Source: HLUCCA09 sp038745585
GTDB taxonomy: Bacteria; Pseudomonadota; Alphaproteobacteria; Rhodobacterales; Rhodobacteraceae
Assembly (NCBI GenBank): GCA_038745585.1
Contig: JBCDLH010000002.1
Span: forward strand, 248,001 to 312,000
Direction of reading: 5' to 3'
DNA length: 64,000 bases
The translations under genes and the position numbers were made by a program. Below the pieces are notes generated by a model. That model was not told where the DNA came from, did not search any database, and saw only the letters and a program-made list of their open reading frames with translations. This document shows, piece by piece, positions 1 to 8,190 of the stretch (its first letter is position 1; each line of letters starts with the position of its first letter).

Positions 1-1016
1 TTGGCCTTGTCCTCGGTCTCGCGTTTGGCGCGATGGCACAAATCAGCCGGTTTTGTCTGCGCCGTGGGCTTGTCGTCGGGCCCGACCGCCGCGCGGCCCT
101 GGGCGTCTGGGCTCTGGCGCTGGCTGTGGCGCTCCTCGGCACGCAAGCGGCTGTGGCCATGGGCTTTGTCTCCTTTGATAGTCACCGCTTTCTCGCCGGC
201 GACCTACCGGTTGTCGCTGTTCTTCTCGGCGGGCTCATGTTTGGCGCTGGCATGGTGCTGACCCGCGGCTGTCTCTCGCGGCTGACGGTGCTTGGGGCAT
301 CGGGCAACCTGCGGGCGCTGACGGTGCTTTTGGTGTTCGCCATGGTGGCGCACGCGGCGTTGAAAGGTGTGCTGGCTCCGGTCCGCGTCGGCCTTGGCAG
401 CGTGACGGTGCCCCTGGGCGAGGCCGCGTCCCTTGCTGCGCTGCCTGGCGGCACGCTCTTTTGGACGGGCCTCCTCGCGGTGAGCGCGCTCACCCTCGTC
501 TGGCGCTCTGGGGCGCCGCTTCGCGATCTCGGCTTTGGCGTCGGCATCGGCCTTCTCGTGCCGCTCGGCTGGGTCGGGACGGGCTATGTCCTCTACGACG
601 ATTTCGACCCGATCGCGCTGCAATCGCTGTCCTTTACCCTGCCCGCCGCCGAGACGCTCTTTTGGGGTGTGGCCTCGACCGCCATCGCGCCGACCTTCGG
701 GGTCGGTCTTTTGGGCGGCACGGTTGTTGGGGCAGCCGTGGCCGCCATTTTGTCGGGCGCGTTCCGGTGGGAGAGCTTTGAGAGCCCCGCACAGACCGGG
801 CGCTACAGCGCGGGGGCCGTGCTGATGGGCTTTGGCGGCGTCCTCGCGGGTGGCTGCACGCTGGGCGCGGGCCTCTCCGGAGTGGCGACGCTCGGCGTCT
901 CTGCGCTCCTCGCGCTCGGCGCGATTGCACTCGGGGCAATGGCGACCGACGCCGCCTTGCGCCGGAGCGACGAACGCCAGGGGACACAGAGCCCAGCCCC
1001 GATCGCAGCCGAATAG
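1..1016 (+). CDS. YeeE/YedE family sulfur (thiosulfate) transporter, 5' end cut by window edge
   Basis: Polytopic inner-membrane protein of the YeeE/YedE (TsuA) family, which takes up thiosulfate or related sulfur compounds. The reading frame is open to base 3, and the residues before the first ATG (base 33) still fit the family, so the true start lies outside the window. About nine to ten hydrophobic segments are visible. Three cysteine motifs characteristic of the family are present: SRFCLRRG near the start, RGCLSR about 45 residues later, and GGCTLGAGLSG near the C-terminus. In the family, conserved cysteines line the transport path. The specific substrate here is inferred. A Rho-independent terminator follows directly. 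Confidence 0.87.
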   Translation, partial: GLVLGLAFGAMAQISRFCLRRGLVVGPDRRAALGVWALALAVALLGTQAAVAMGFVSFDSHRFLAGDLPVVAVLLGGLMFGAGMVLTRGCLSRLTVLGASGNLRALTVLLVFAMVAHAALKGVLAPVRVGLGSVTVPLGEAASLAALPGGTLFWTGLLAVSALTLVWRSGAPLRDLGFGVGIGLLVPLGWVGTGYVLYDDFDPIALQSLSFTLPAAETLFWGVASTAIAPTFGVGLLGGTVVGAAVAAILSGAFRWESFESPAQTGRYSAGAVLMGFGGVLAGGCTLGAGLSGVATLGVSALLALGAIALGAMATDAALRRSDERQGTQSPAPIAAE

Positions 1017-1038
1017 CCGCTCTATCTCTCTACTGTAG

Positions 1039-1065
1039 GCGCGCTCCTACGGGGGCGCGCTTTTT
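1039..1065 (+). terminator. Rho-independent terminator of the YeeE/YedE gene
   Basis: A 9-bp GC stem (GCGCGCTCC pairing with GGGGCGCGC, one G-U pair) closes a short loop and is followed immediately by TTTTT. It lies 22 bases after the stop of the upstream gene. On the other strand the hairpin has no T-tract, so it should not terminate the convergent SDR gene efficiently. Confidence 0.8.
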
Positions 1066-1077
1066 GGTGCGAGGTCT

Positions 1078-1857
1078 TTAGACGGACACGTTGGTTCCGC
1101 CCCCGTCGATCAACAGGTTTTGCGCCACAATGAACCCCGCATGCTGCGAGCACAGGAACGCACAGGTCGCTCCGAACTCCTCGGAGGTGCCGTAGCGGCG
1201 GACGGGGATCGTGGCCTCGCGTTTGGCGCGGGCGTCCTCCAGGCTGATCCCTTCACGCGTTGCGACGCCCGTATCGAGGCTCACGGCCCGGTCGGTCGCG
1301 TGGATGCCGGGCAGAAGATTGTTGATGATGACGCCGTGCTCGGCCACTTGCCGCGCCGTCCCCGCGACATAGCCCGTGAGGCCCATTCGGGCCGAGTTCG
1401 ACAGCCCAAGCGCGGGGATCGGGGCCCGCACGGATTGCGACGTGATGTTGACGACGCGGCCCCAGCCCTTGTCGATCATCTTTGGCACGAGCGTCTTCAT
1501 GAGCGCGATCGGCGTCAGCATGTTGGCGTCGAGCGCTTTGATAAAGTCATCGCGGTCCCAGTCGGACCAGAGGCCCGGCGGCGGGCCGCCCGCGTTGGTG
1601 ACCAAAATGTCGAGCGCGCCTGCCGCCTCCAAGACGGTCGTGCGGCCCGCCTCGGTCGTAATGTCCGCCGCGATGGCCGTGACTGGCACGCCGTGGGTCT
1701 GCCGGATGGCCTCTGCGGTCGCCTCGAGCGCCTCGGCCCCACGGGCATTGAGCACGACCTCGACGCCGGCTGCCGCCAGCGCCTCGGCACAGCCGCGCCC
1801 GAGCCCCTTCGATGACGCACAAACGAGCGCCCGCTTTCCCGCAATCCCCAGATCCAT
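1078..1857 (-). CDS. SDR family oxidoreductase with altered catalytic motif
   Basis: Cytoplasmic short-chain dehydrogenase/reductase of 259 residues with a Rossmann fold. The N-terminal nucleotide-binding loop reads ASSKGLGRG, and NAGG follows the central strand. A conserved Ser-containing strand (VNITSQS) is present. The usual YxxxK pair is replaced: where YSASKAAL is expected the protein has SNSARMGL, so neither the Tyr nor the Lys is in place. This is seen in a subgroup of FabG-like SDRs annotated as 3-oxoacyl-ACP reductase-like. The start at 1857 was chosen because GGGAGA precedes it at good spacing; an in-frame start 13 codons upstream has no such support. Substrate unknown. Confidence 0.88.
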   Translation of the reverse strand: MDLGIAGKRALVCASSKGLGRGCAEALAAAGVEVVLNARGAEALEATAEAIRQTHGVPVTAIAADITTEAGRTTVLEAAGALDILVTNAGGPPPGLWSDWDRDDFIKALDANMLTPIALMKTLVPKMIDKGWGRVVNITSQSVRAPIPALGLSNSARMGLTGYVAGTARQVAEHGVIINNLLPGIHATDRAVSLDTGVATREGISLEDARAKREATIPVRRYGTSEEFGATCAFLCSQHAGFIVAQNLLIDGGGTNVSV

Positions 1858-2129
1858 GGCCGATCTCCCCGTTGGTCTTGGCTCGTGATACGTCACCGAC
1901 CCCTATCGCGGGGCCGCGCCCCTCTGCAATGACCTGCATTGGCGTAAGGGCGCCCCAAGCCAATGCACGGGCATCTTACCGATGCTTAGGGTAAAGGTCT
2001 CAGCGGCGGCCGTGCACGGTGTCCCGCCGCCCCAATCGGGTCGCTCGGGGTCGGCGTGACGCGGATTGAACGGGGATGCGATGGGCGAACGCGCCGCGCC
2101 TACGCCGCGCCCCCCTCAGAACTCCAAAG

Positions 2130-2155
2130 AAAAAGAGCCGTCCCAAAGGACGGCC
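2130..2155 (-). terminator. Rho-independent terminator downstream of carD
   Basis: Read on the minus strand, GCCGTCC and GGACGGC form a perfect 7-bp stem with a TTTG loop, followed by a T-rich tail. It lies about 28 bases after the carD stop. The rest of the 1858-2182 gap between carD and the SDR gene shows no convincing gene or RNA. Confidence 0.8.
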
Positions 2156-2182
2156 CCCTCATTACATCCGCGGTGCGGTCCG

Positions 2183-2695
2183 CTAGGCGGCCGCGCGGCC
2201 GATCAAGACCTCGTCTATCCGCGCTTGGGCATCGGTCTCGCCCGTGCCCGAAACGGCGGCCACCTCGCGGGTCAGCCGATCAAGCGCCGCTTCGTAGAGC
2301 TGACGCTCCGAGTAGCTTTGCTCGCGTTGATCGTCGGTCCGGTGCAGGTCGCGCACCACTTCGGCAATCGCGATCAAATCGCCCGAGTTGATCTTCTGTT
2401 CGTATTCCTGCGCCCGGCGCGACCACATTGCCCGCTTGACCTTGGCCTTGCCCTTGAGCGTTGTCATCGCTTTCGAGACCACGTCTGGCGAGGACAAGCT
2501 CCGCATCCCAACTTCCGTCGCCTTATGCGTCGGCACGCGCAGGGTCATCTTATCTTTGTCGAAGTTGATCACGAAAAGCTCCAGCGAAATGCCGGCGATT
2601 TCCTGTTCTTCGATCGAGATGATCTGCCCCACCCCATGCGCTGGGTAGACGACGTAATCGTTGGGACGAAAATCGAGCTTCTTGGTCTTGGTCAT
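2183..2695 (-). CDS. carD: CarD family transcriptional regulator (CdnL-type)
   Basis: 170-residue CarD/CdnL protein. The family binds the RNA polymerase beta subunit through its N-terminal Tudor-like domain and stabilises open complexes, notably at rRNA and growth-related promoters. The N-terminal half has the typical DYVVYPAHGVGQI signature, followed by a helical, basic C-terminal half (KGKAKVKRAMWSRRAQEY) matching the DNA-contacting domain. The length is normal for alphaproteobacteria. It is transcribed alone and ends at a strong hairpin terminator. The AT-rich stretch at 2825-2875 probably carries its promoter, but I could not fix the boxes. Confidence 0.95.
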   Translation of the reverse strand: MTKTKKLDFRPNDYVVYPAHGVGQIISIEEQEIAGISLELFVINFDKDKMTLRVPTHKATEVGMRSLSSPDVVSKAMTTLKGKAKVKRAMWSRRAQEYEQKINSGDLIAIAEVVRDLHRTDDQREQSYSERQLYEAALDRLTREVAAVSGTGETDAQARIDEVLIGRAAA

Positions 2696-2943
2696 GCGTT
2701 TTCCTCAACTGCCCGACCGTAGAGCCGACAGAACCGCTGCCGAAAGCGCGGGCCTTCGGAGCGGTCAGCGACTTCGCGCCTGCATTTTGCCACCGAGCGG
2801 ATGGCGGCAAAAGTCGGCGCGCGTCAGGTCATTTTTACCATAGCAGAGGATGTATAGCACATTTTTGCGCATATTGCTAGGGCAGCGCCCGTGGCCCAAG
2901 GCCCCGACACGCTGTGACGCTGGGTCGTCCCGCGCGGGTTGGG

Positions 2944-3279
2944 TTACCCGCCCTCGCCCGCCTCCTCCGAAAAGAGCTCCATCTTGCCCGGTTTGCCATC
3001 TTGTGCGTCGGCATCCGGGAGCGCGTCTTTCTTCGTGATAATCACTGGCCACATCTCGGAGTATTTGCGATTGAACTCGACCCATTGCTCCATCTCAGGC
3101 TCCGTGTCGGGCCGGATGGCGTCGGCCGGGCATTCGGGCTCGCACACGCCGCAATCGATGCATTCGTCGGGATGGATGACCAGCATGTTCTCGCCCTCGT
3201 AGAAGCAATCCACAGGGCAAACTTCCACGCAATCGGTGTACTTACAGGCGATGCAGTTTTCCGTAACGACGTAGGTCAT
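2944..3279 (-). CDS. fdxA: 7Fe-type ferredoxin FdxA
   Basis: Ferredoxin of 111 residues carrying one [3Fe-4S] and one [4Fe-4S] cluster, a soluble electron carrier. Cysteines at 9, 12, 17, 21 and 25 and at 40, 43, 46 and 50 fit the family pattern (C-x7-C-x3-CP, then C-x2-C-x2-C-x3-CP). The C-terminal extension rich in acidic and amide residues is usual for FdxA. It starts at 3279 and is the gene downstream of the S4 protein on the same strand. Confidence 0.95.
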   Translation of the reverse strand: MTYVVTENCIACKYTDCVEVCPVDCFYEGENMLVIHPDECIDCGVCEPECPADAIRPDTEPEMEQWVEFNRKYSEMWPVIITKKDALPDADAQDGKPGKMELFSEEAGEGG

Positions 3280-3341
3280 ATCCTAACTCCGCGATGCATC
3301 TTCAGCTAGTTCAGCCGGACCGGACCTGCAACTGACCCAGG

Positions 3342-3764
3342 TCAGAAATCGGAGAGATTGCGACGATCTTTCTTCGTGGGCCGCGGACCCTTGCGCCCCT
3401 GCGTTTGAGGGCCCTGTGCCGCTCCGCCAGAGGGCGCGGCGGTCTCGGGCGGCGCGCGGTCCTCATAGCAGCTTTGCGCCTCGGGCGCGGGTCCGCGGCG
3501 GACCGGCAGCGCAACGATTTCGACGACCCGGATCGCGTTACCCTGTGGAAAGGTCAACGTGTCGCCAGGGCTGACGGGGCGCGACGGTTTGGCCACCCGC
3601 GTCGCGTTTACCCGCACCTTGCCCTCGGAGACGAGCTTGGCCGCGAGGCTCCGGGTCTTAAAGAAACGTGCCTGCCACAGCCATTTGTCGAGCCGTTCGC
3701 TGCCCGCCTGGCGCGGCGCGTGCGGGTCGTCTTCATCAAAGGGAGGCGCAGCGCCGTCGGTCAG
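3342..3764 (-). CDS. S4 domain RNA-binding protein (HslR-like), probable CTG start
   Basis: Small basic S4-domain protein, similar to HslR/Hsp15, which binds RNA or stalled 50S-nascent chain complexes. The S4 fold is visible as RLDKWLWQARFFKTRSLAAK and then GKVRVNATRVAK. A GTG at 3617 would cut the S4 domain in half, so translation must begin further upstream. No ATG, GTG or TTG exists in frame before the helicase stop region. A CTG at 3764 overlaps the helicase TGA (CTGA) and has AAAGGA six bases before it, giving 140 residues. The C-terminal tail is basic and low in complexity. Overlap and strand indicate translational coupling to the RNA helicase gene. Confidence 0.82.
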   Translation of the reverse strand: MTDGAAPPFDEDDPHAPRQAGSERLDKWLWQARFFKTRSLAAKLVSEGKVRVNATRVAKPSRPVSPGDTLTFPQGNAIRVVEIVALPVRRGPAPEAQSCYEDRAPPETAAPSGGAAQGPQTQGRKGPRPTKKDRRNLSDF

Positions 3765-6700
3765 GATTTGTCCTTTAGGCCCATCAGCGCGGCGGCGAAC
3801 GGGTTATCTGGGTCGATCTCCTTTTCGCGTTTCTTGGGCGGACGGGCCTCATAGGTTTTGGCGCCCTCCTTGCGGGGGCCGGGTTTGCCTCCGCGCGGTT
3901 TGCCGCCCTTATCCCCACCCTCGCGCCTGCCCTCGCCACGGGGCTTGCCGCCTTTGGCGCCTTTCGGGGGCCGCTTGCTCTTGGTGCGCCCACCGCCTGC
4001 GTCGTCCGAGCGGCCGCGCCGGGCGCCACCACCTTGGCGTCGCGGCGCCCAGGTGAAGGTGTAAAACACCTCGGTCTCGGCTGGTGTCTCTGCGTTTGGC
4101 CCCGTGTCTGGCCCCGCGTTTGGCCCTGTGTCTGGCCCCGCGTTTGGCCCTGTGTTTGGCCCCGCGCCTGGCTGCGTTTCTAGCTCCGTCGCGGGCTCCG
4201 CATCAGGCTGCGTGCTCGGTCCCGCACTTTGCTCCCTGCCGCGCTCGGTGTCCGGCGCGACAACGCTGCTTTCGAGCGCAGCGGCCGGCGCGTCCTCCGC
4301 TGTGCTGTCTGTTGGTGATGCGTCAAGCTTGCTTGGGGTCGGATCGTCGCGGCCTGCGGCGTGCGCCTCCACAGCGACGTCGACAGTCTCGGCGACTTGC
4401 GCCCCATCGGCCACATCGTCCTGCGGTGTCGAAAGGTCGGCGGTGGCCTGTGTGTCGACGATCCCGGCTTCGGTGTGGATGGCCAGAGCCGCGCCAGCTT
4501 CGTGCGCCACCGCTGCGCCGACATCCTCGAGGGAGACATCGGCGAGTGAAATCCCGTCCGCCGCGCCAGCGTCCGCCTCCGCAGACACGGTTTCGGGCGG
4601 CGCGCCCGTCGCCTCTTTCGGCGCGGGTTTGACTTTTGGCCGCTCGCCCCGATCGGCGCGGTAGCCAAGCCCCTGCAGCAGGTCGGCAAAGTGCTCGAGC
4701 GTCATGCCCGTGATCGACAGCATGTCGGGCTTTGCTTCAAAACCCGCGCGCGTGTCCTCGGCGCGGATCTGATCGGCGAGGCGTTCGAGCATATCGATAC
4801 GGATCGCTCGGGCCCCCGCCGTCCGATAGCCCGACATCGCGGCATATCCCTCGGGCGCGTCCTTTGGCGCCGGGATCGTCACGAGGCCGGGTGGCGGGCT
4901 CTCGGGGAACTCATCGAGGCCCTTCCAGAGCGCCCACAGGACCAACCGCAGCCGCGTCGGCGCAGGCTTTAGCATCAGCGGCAAGAAAATCGTAAACTGG
5001 CCGAAGCGCACGCCATGCTTGCGCAGAAGCCCGCGATCCGCCTGCTCCAACGCCTTGACATCGCTGGCAACTTGGCCCGCGCGTGGCAGCACGCCGAGCC
5101 CCTCGATCATCTGGAACGCAAAGCCGCGGGCGAGCCCCGTCAGCGCGTCGTCCTTTTCGAGGCCCAAGAGCGGCTCAAACAGCGTCGCCACGCGACGGTC
5201 GATGAAATGCTTCAGGCGACGCTGGACCTTCTCGGCAACCTCCGTGCCCGCTTCCTCATCGACAAAGGCCACGACGCTTGGGCGCAACGCCTCAGCGCCC
5301 TTGGAGAGCCGCCCGACCGCGTGCTCGCCCCACATCAGCCCGCCCTGTTCGGTAAAGTCGATCTCGGTGTCGGGCGCATTGTAAAATCGGTCCGCGCGCA
5401 GGTGAAACTGCGGCTTGAGCGCTGCCACGGCCGCCTGGCGCAGGGTCTTGGCCTCGTCTCCGGTCGCGGCCTTGTCGAGCGTAAAGCGAAAGCCTTCCAG
5501 CCGCCCGGCGAATTGCCCCTCAACGGTCACTTCGCCCTTCTCGGTCACCTCCGCCACGAGGCTCTCCTTCTGTTTCAGGCGGCGGAGAAGAACGCTCGTC
5601 CGCCGATCGACAAATCTCTGGGTCAGCGCGTGATGAAGCGCATCGGACAGGCGATCTTCTACCGAACGGGTCGCCCCGCGCCAATGACTTTCGTCATCAA
5701 GCCAGCCCGGACGCTGCGCGACATAGGTCCATGTGCGGATATATGCCAAGCGCTTTGAGAGGGCGTCGATATCGCCGTCGGTCCGGTCGATGCGCTTGAC
5801 CTGCTGTGCCATCCAATCATCGGGGACACGGCCGAATTCGTGCAGAAAGCCAAAGAGACGCTCGACGAGCCCGGCATGTTCGGCGTGCGAGATCCCGCGG
5901 AAATCGGGGATCCGGCAGACGTCCCAGAGGAGCGCGACGTCGCGGGGGCGGACGGCGCGCGCGCGGATCGGGGCAAGCTCGGCCATGGCCTTGAGCGCCG
6001 ACAGGTCATCCGCCTCCCGCGCGCGGACCAGCCGCTCGTCCTTCGGTGCGGCTTCGAGCGACGCAATCAGACGGTCGAGCGCGCCGAAATCGAGCGTGGC
6101 GTTGCGCCATTGTAGCTTTCGGATCGGGGTAAAGCGGTGCGCCGTGATCGCCTCGACGACCGCATCGTCGAGGGGTGGCGCCTCGCCGGTGACACCAAAT
6201 GTCCCATCCGTTTTGTAACGGCCGGCCCGCCCGGCGATCTGCGCCAGCTCATTTGGTGCGAGCGCCCGCATGCGCCGGCCGTCAAACTTCGCGAGCCCCG
6301 AAAACGCGATGTGACGCACATCGAGGTTGAGCCCCATACCGATGGCATCCGTGGCCACGAGGTAGTCGACATCGCCGTTTTGATAGAGATCGACCTGAGC
6401 ATTGCGCGTGCGCGGGCTCAAGGCGCCCATCACGACCGCACAGCCCCCTTTCTGGCGGCGGATCAGCTCTGCGATGGCATAAACATTCTCGACCGAAAAG
6501 CCGACGAGGGCGGACCGCGCGGGCATGCGGCTGATCTTTTTCGACCCGGCATAGCTGAGGGTCGAGAACCGCTCGCGCCGCATGATCTGAACCTTGGGGA
6601 TCTCTGCCGCGATCGCGCCGCGCATCGTGTCCGAGCCGAGAAAGAGCGTCTCATGCTGCCCCCGCGCGCGGAGGAGCCGGTCGGTAAAGACGTGGCCGCG

Positions 6701-7006
6701 TTCGGGATCGGCACAGAGCTGGATCTCATCGACGGCGAGAAAGTCGGCGCCGATATCGGTCGGCATCGCCTCGGTGGTGGCCACCCAATACTGCGCCCGC
6801 GGAGGCACGATCCGCTCTTCGCCTGTGACGAGGGCAACGACCGACGGCCCGCGCAGCGCCACGATCCGGTCGTAGACTTCACGCGCCAAAAGGCGGAGCG
6901 GCAATCCAATGACGCCAGTGCGATAGGCCAGCATCCGCTCGATCGCGTAATGCGTCTTGCCCGTATTCGTGGGGCCGAGGACGGCTGTGACATTGGCCCG
7001 GCTCAT
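3761..7006 (-). CDS. Suv3-like DExH RNA helicase-related protein
   Basis: Large SF2 RNA helicase related to mitochondrial SUV3, a partner of RNA degradation. Walker A is GPTNTGKT (residues 11-18), the DExH-type box is DEIQ (93-96), motif V is ATDAIGMGLN (218-227) and motif VI is QIAGRAGR (256-263). The core spans roughly residues 1-400. A long middle region follows, and a C-terminal third (about 780-1081) is Ala/Glu/Pro-rich and then Lys/Arg/Gly-rich, probably disordered and RNA-binding. At 1081 residues it is longer than Suv3 because of this tail, which includes a tandem GPNTGPNA-type repeat. Its stop overlaps the start of an S4 RNA-binding protein, suggesting a joint RNA role. Confidence 0.92.
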   Translation of the reverse strand: MSRANVTAVLGPTNTGKTHYAIERMLAYRTGVIGLPLRLLAREVYDRIVALRGPSVVALVTGEERIVPPRAQYWVATTEAMPTDIGADFLAVDEIQLCADPERGHVFTDRLLRARGQHETLFLGSDTMRGAIAAEIPKVQIMRRERFSTLSYAGSKKISRMPARSALVGFSVENVYAIAELIRRQKGGCAVVMGALSPRTRNAQVDLYQNGDVDYLVATDAIGMGLNLDVRHIAFSGLAKFDGRRMRALAPNELAQIAGRAGRYKTDGTFGVTGEAPPLDDAVVEAITAHRFTPIRKLQWRNATLDFGALDRLIASLEAAPKDERLVRAREADDLSALKAMAELAPIRARAVRPRDVALLWDVCRIPDFRGISHAEHAGLVERLFGFLHEFGRVPDDWMAQQVKRIDRTDGDIDALSKRLAYIRTWTYVAQRPGWLDDESHWRGATRSVEDRLSDALHHALTQRFVDRRTSVLLRRLKQKESLVAEVTEKGEVTVEGQFAGRLEGFRFTLDKAATGDEAKTLRQAAVAALKPQFHLRADRFYNAPDTEIDFTEQGGLMWGEHAVGRLSKGAEALRPSVVAFVDEEAGTEVAEKVQRRLKHFIDRRVATLFEPLLGLEKDDALTGLARGFAFQMIEGLGVLPRAGQVASDVKALEQADRGLLRKHGVRFGQFTIFLPLMLKPAPTRLRLVLWALWKGLDEFPESPPPGLVTIPAPKDAPEGYAAMSGYRTAGARAIRIDMLERLADQIRAEDTRAGFEAKPDMLSITGMTLEHFADLLQGLGYRADRGERPKVKPAPKEATGAPPETVSAEADAGAADGISLADVSLEDVGAAVAHEAGAALAIHTEAGIVDTQATADLSTPQDDVADGAQVAETVDVAVEAHAAGRDDPTPSKLDASPTDSTAEDAPAAALESSVVAPDTERGREQSAGPSTQPDAEPATELETQPGAGPNTGPNAGPDTGPNAGPDTGPNAETPAETEVFYTFTWAPRRQGGGARRGRSDDAGGGRTKSKRPPKGAKGGKPRGEGRREGGDKGGKPRGGKPGPRKEGAKTYEARPPKKREKEIDPDNPFAAALMGLKDKS
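4095..4166 (-). repeat. 24-bp minisatellite inside helicase gene, 3 copies
   Basis: Three consecutive 24-bp units (4095-4118, 4119-4142, 4143-4166) differ by one or two bases each. They encode eight-residue repeats of the form GP(N/D)TGPNA in the disordered tail of the helicase. The unit length is a multiple of three, so copy-number change would keep the frame. Confidence 0.9.
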
Positions 7007-7131
7007 GGCGCTCGGCCCTCGCGATGCATTGGATGCAAATTTAGCCTAGCGCGCGCCGGGCAACAACCGGATGCGGTCGTGGCAGCGTACCCGGCGCCTC
7101 GGTTGCCGCTAGGGCGGCCGCTTGGCCGGGC

Positions 7132-7704
7132 TTAGAGCGTCTCGCCTTCGAGACGGCTGGAGAGTTGCTCGATCCCGTTGATGACATTGGGCCTGTGCGG
7201 GTGCAGCGCTTCGACCTCGCGCAAGACCTTGAGGGCCTCCTTCTCAAGCTTCAACTCTCGCAGGATCGTGGCAAGGCCAATCATCGCCCCAAAATGGCGC
7301 GGCTCTAGGGCCAGCGTCCGCGAGATGTCTTCAAGCGCGAGGCCATATTGCTCCATCCGGAACCAGGTCGTCGCCCGCGCGTTCCAGCCCTCGGCAAAGT
7401 CTGGGGCGTGGTCCGTCAGGGCCGAGAAATGGTCGAGCGCCTTGTCAAATTCGCCGTCACTGAGCGCCTCGCGGCCGCGTTGGAGCAGGAGATCCATTGC
7501 AGCCGAGCCCGATTTCGACCACTCGCGCGAAATCGATTCCTCGATCTGCTCCCAGCCGGGCTGTTCTGGCTTGGCCAGTTCGCCGAAGAGCCGGTCGACT
7601 TCTTCGTGGTCAGGGCCGGCCTGCGCGATGGCGTGCGATAGGGTCAGGGAGGTTGCAAAGCACGCCACGCTGACGCTGCGGAAAATCGCGTGTCTGATAT
7701 CCAT
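7132..7704 (-). CDS. Tetratricopeptide repeat protein, exported
   Basis: 190-residue protein with an N-terminal signal peptide (hydrophobic run SVSVACFATSLTLSHA, cleavage likely near AIAQA) and at least two to three TPR units between about residues 65 and 170 (for example GREALSDGEFDKALDHFSAL and ARATTWFRMEQYGLALEDI). TPRs serve as protein-protein scaffolds, so it is probably periplasmic. The reading frame stays open far upstream to 9105, but that part is antisense to the hydrolase and SCP2 genes. The ATG at 7704 before the signal peptide is the believable start. No specific partner can be named. Confidence 0.87.
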   Translation of the reverse strand: MDIRHAIFRSVSVACFATSLTLSHAIAQAGPDHEEVDRLFGELAKPEQPGWEQIEESISREWSKSGSAAMDLLLQRGREALSDGEFDKALDHFSALTDHAPDFAEGWNARATTWFRMEQYGLALEDISRTLALEPRHFGAMIGLATILRELKLEKEALKVLREVEALHPHRPNVINGIEQLSSRLEGETL

Positions 7705-7884
7705 GATCTCGAATGTAGCATCCCGTCGCGCTCTGCCAAGAGAGCGAGGTTTAGATTGCTGTGGCGTGGCGCCGCCGCCAATAGCCCGCCAGCACTCGCG
7801 CCGCTGCGTCGGACTTGCGCCTTGCGCCACGCAACCTTTACGGCAAAACACCAAAGACAAATGTCCAAGGACAAAGGAACCTAC

Positions 7885-8175
7885 ATGTCCGACACAATTG
7901 CAGAGGCGGTTGCCGTTCTTGCGGAGAAGTTCGACGGCGCCGAGATCGGCGGCACGGCGAAGTTCGATATCACCGGCGAAGGCTCGATCATGATCGACGA
8001 TAGCGGCGTGCGCGCCGGCGACGACGACGCGGACGTCACGCTCAGCGCGGATCTCGAGACGTTTCGCGCCATCCTCGACGGCGAGACGAACCCAACCGCC
8101 GCCTACATGACCCAAAAGCTCACCGTCACCGGGGACCTCGGCCTTGCGATGAAGCTCGGCTCGGTCCTGGGCTAG
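7885..8175 (+). CDS. SCP2 sterol-binding domain protein
   Basis: 96-residue single-domain SCP2 protein, a small hydrophobic-pocket lipid carrier fold. The core GGTAKFDITGEGSIMIDD, then DVTLSADLETFRAILDG and KLTVTGDLGLAMKLG is the usual bacterial pattern. The ATG at 7885 has AAAGGAA at ideal spacing; an in-frame ATG at 7861 lacks this. It lies 15 bases upstream of the alpha/beta hydrolase on the same strand, so the two probably form a small lipid-related operon. Confidence 0.9.
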   Translation: MSDTIAEAVAVLAEKFDGAEIGGTAKFDITGEGSIMIDDSGVRAGDDDADVTLSADLETFRAILDGETNPTAAYMTQKLTVTGDLGLAMKLGSVLG

Positions 8176-8190
8176 CGCCGCGCTCGGATC

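Noticed and set aside
2825..2875. Promoter boxes for carD
   Set aside because: The region is AT-rich and contains TATACA and TATGGT on the minus strand, but no -35 box at acceptable spacing could be fixed.
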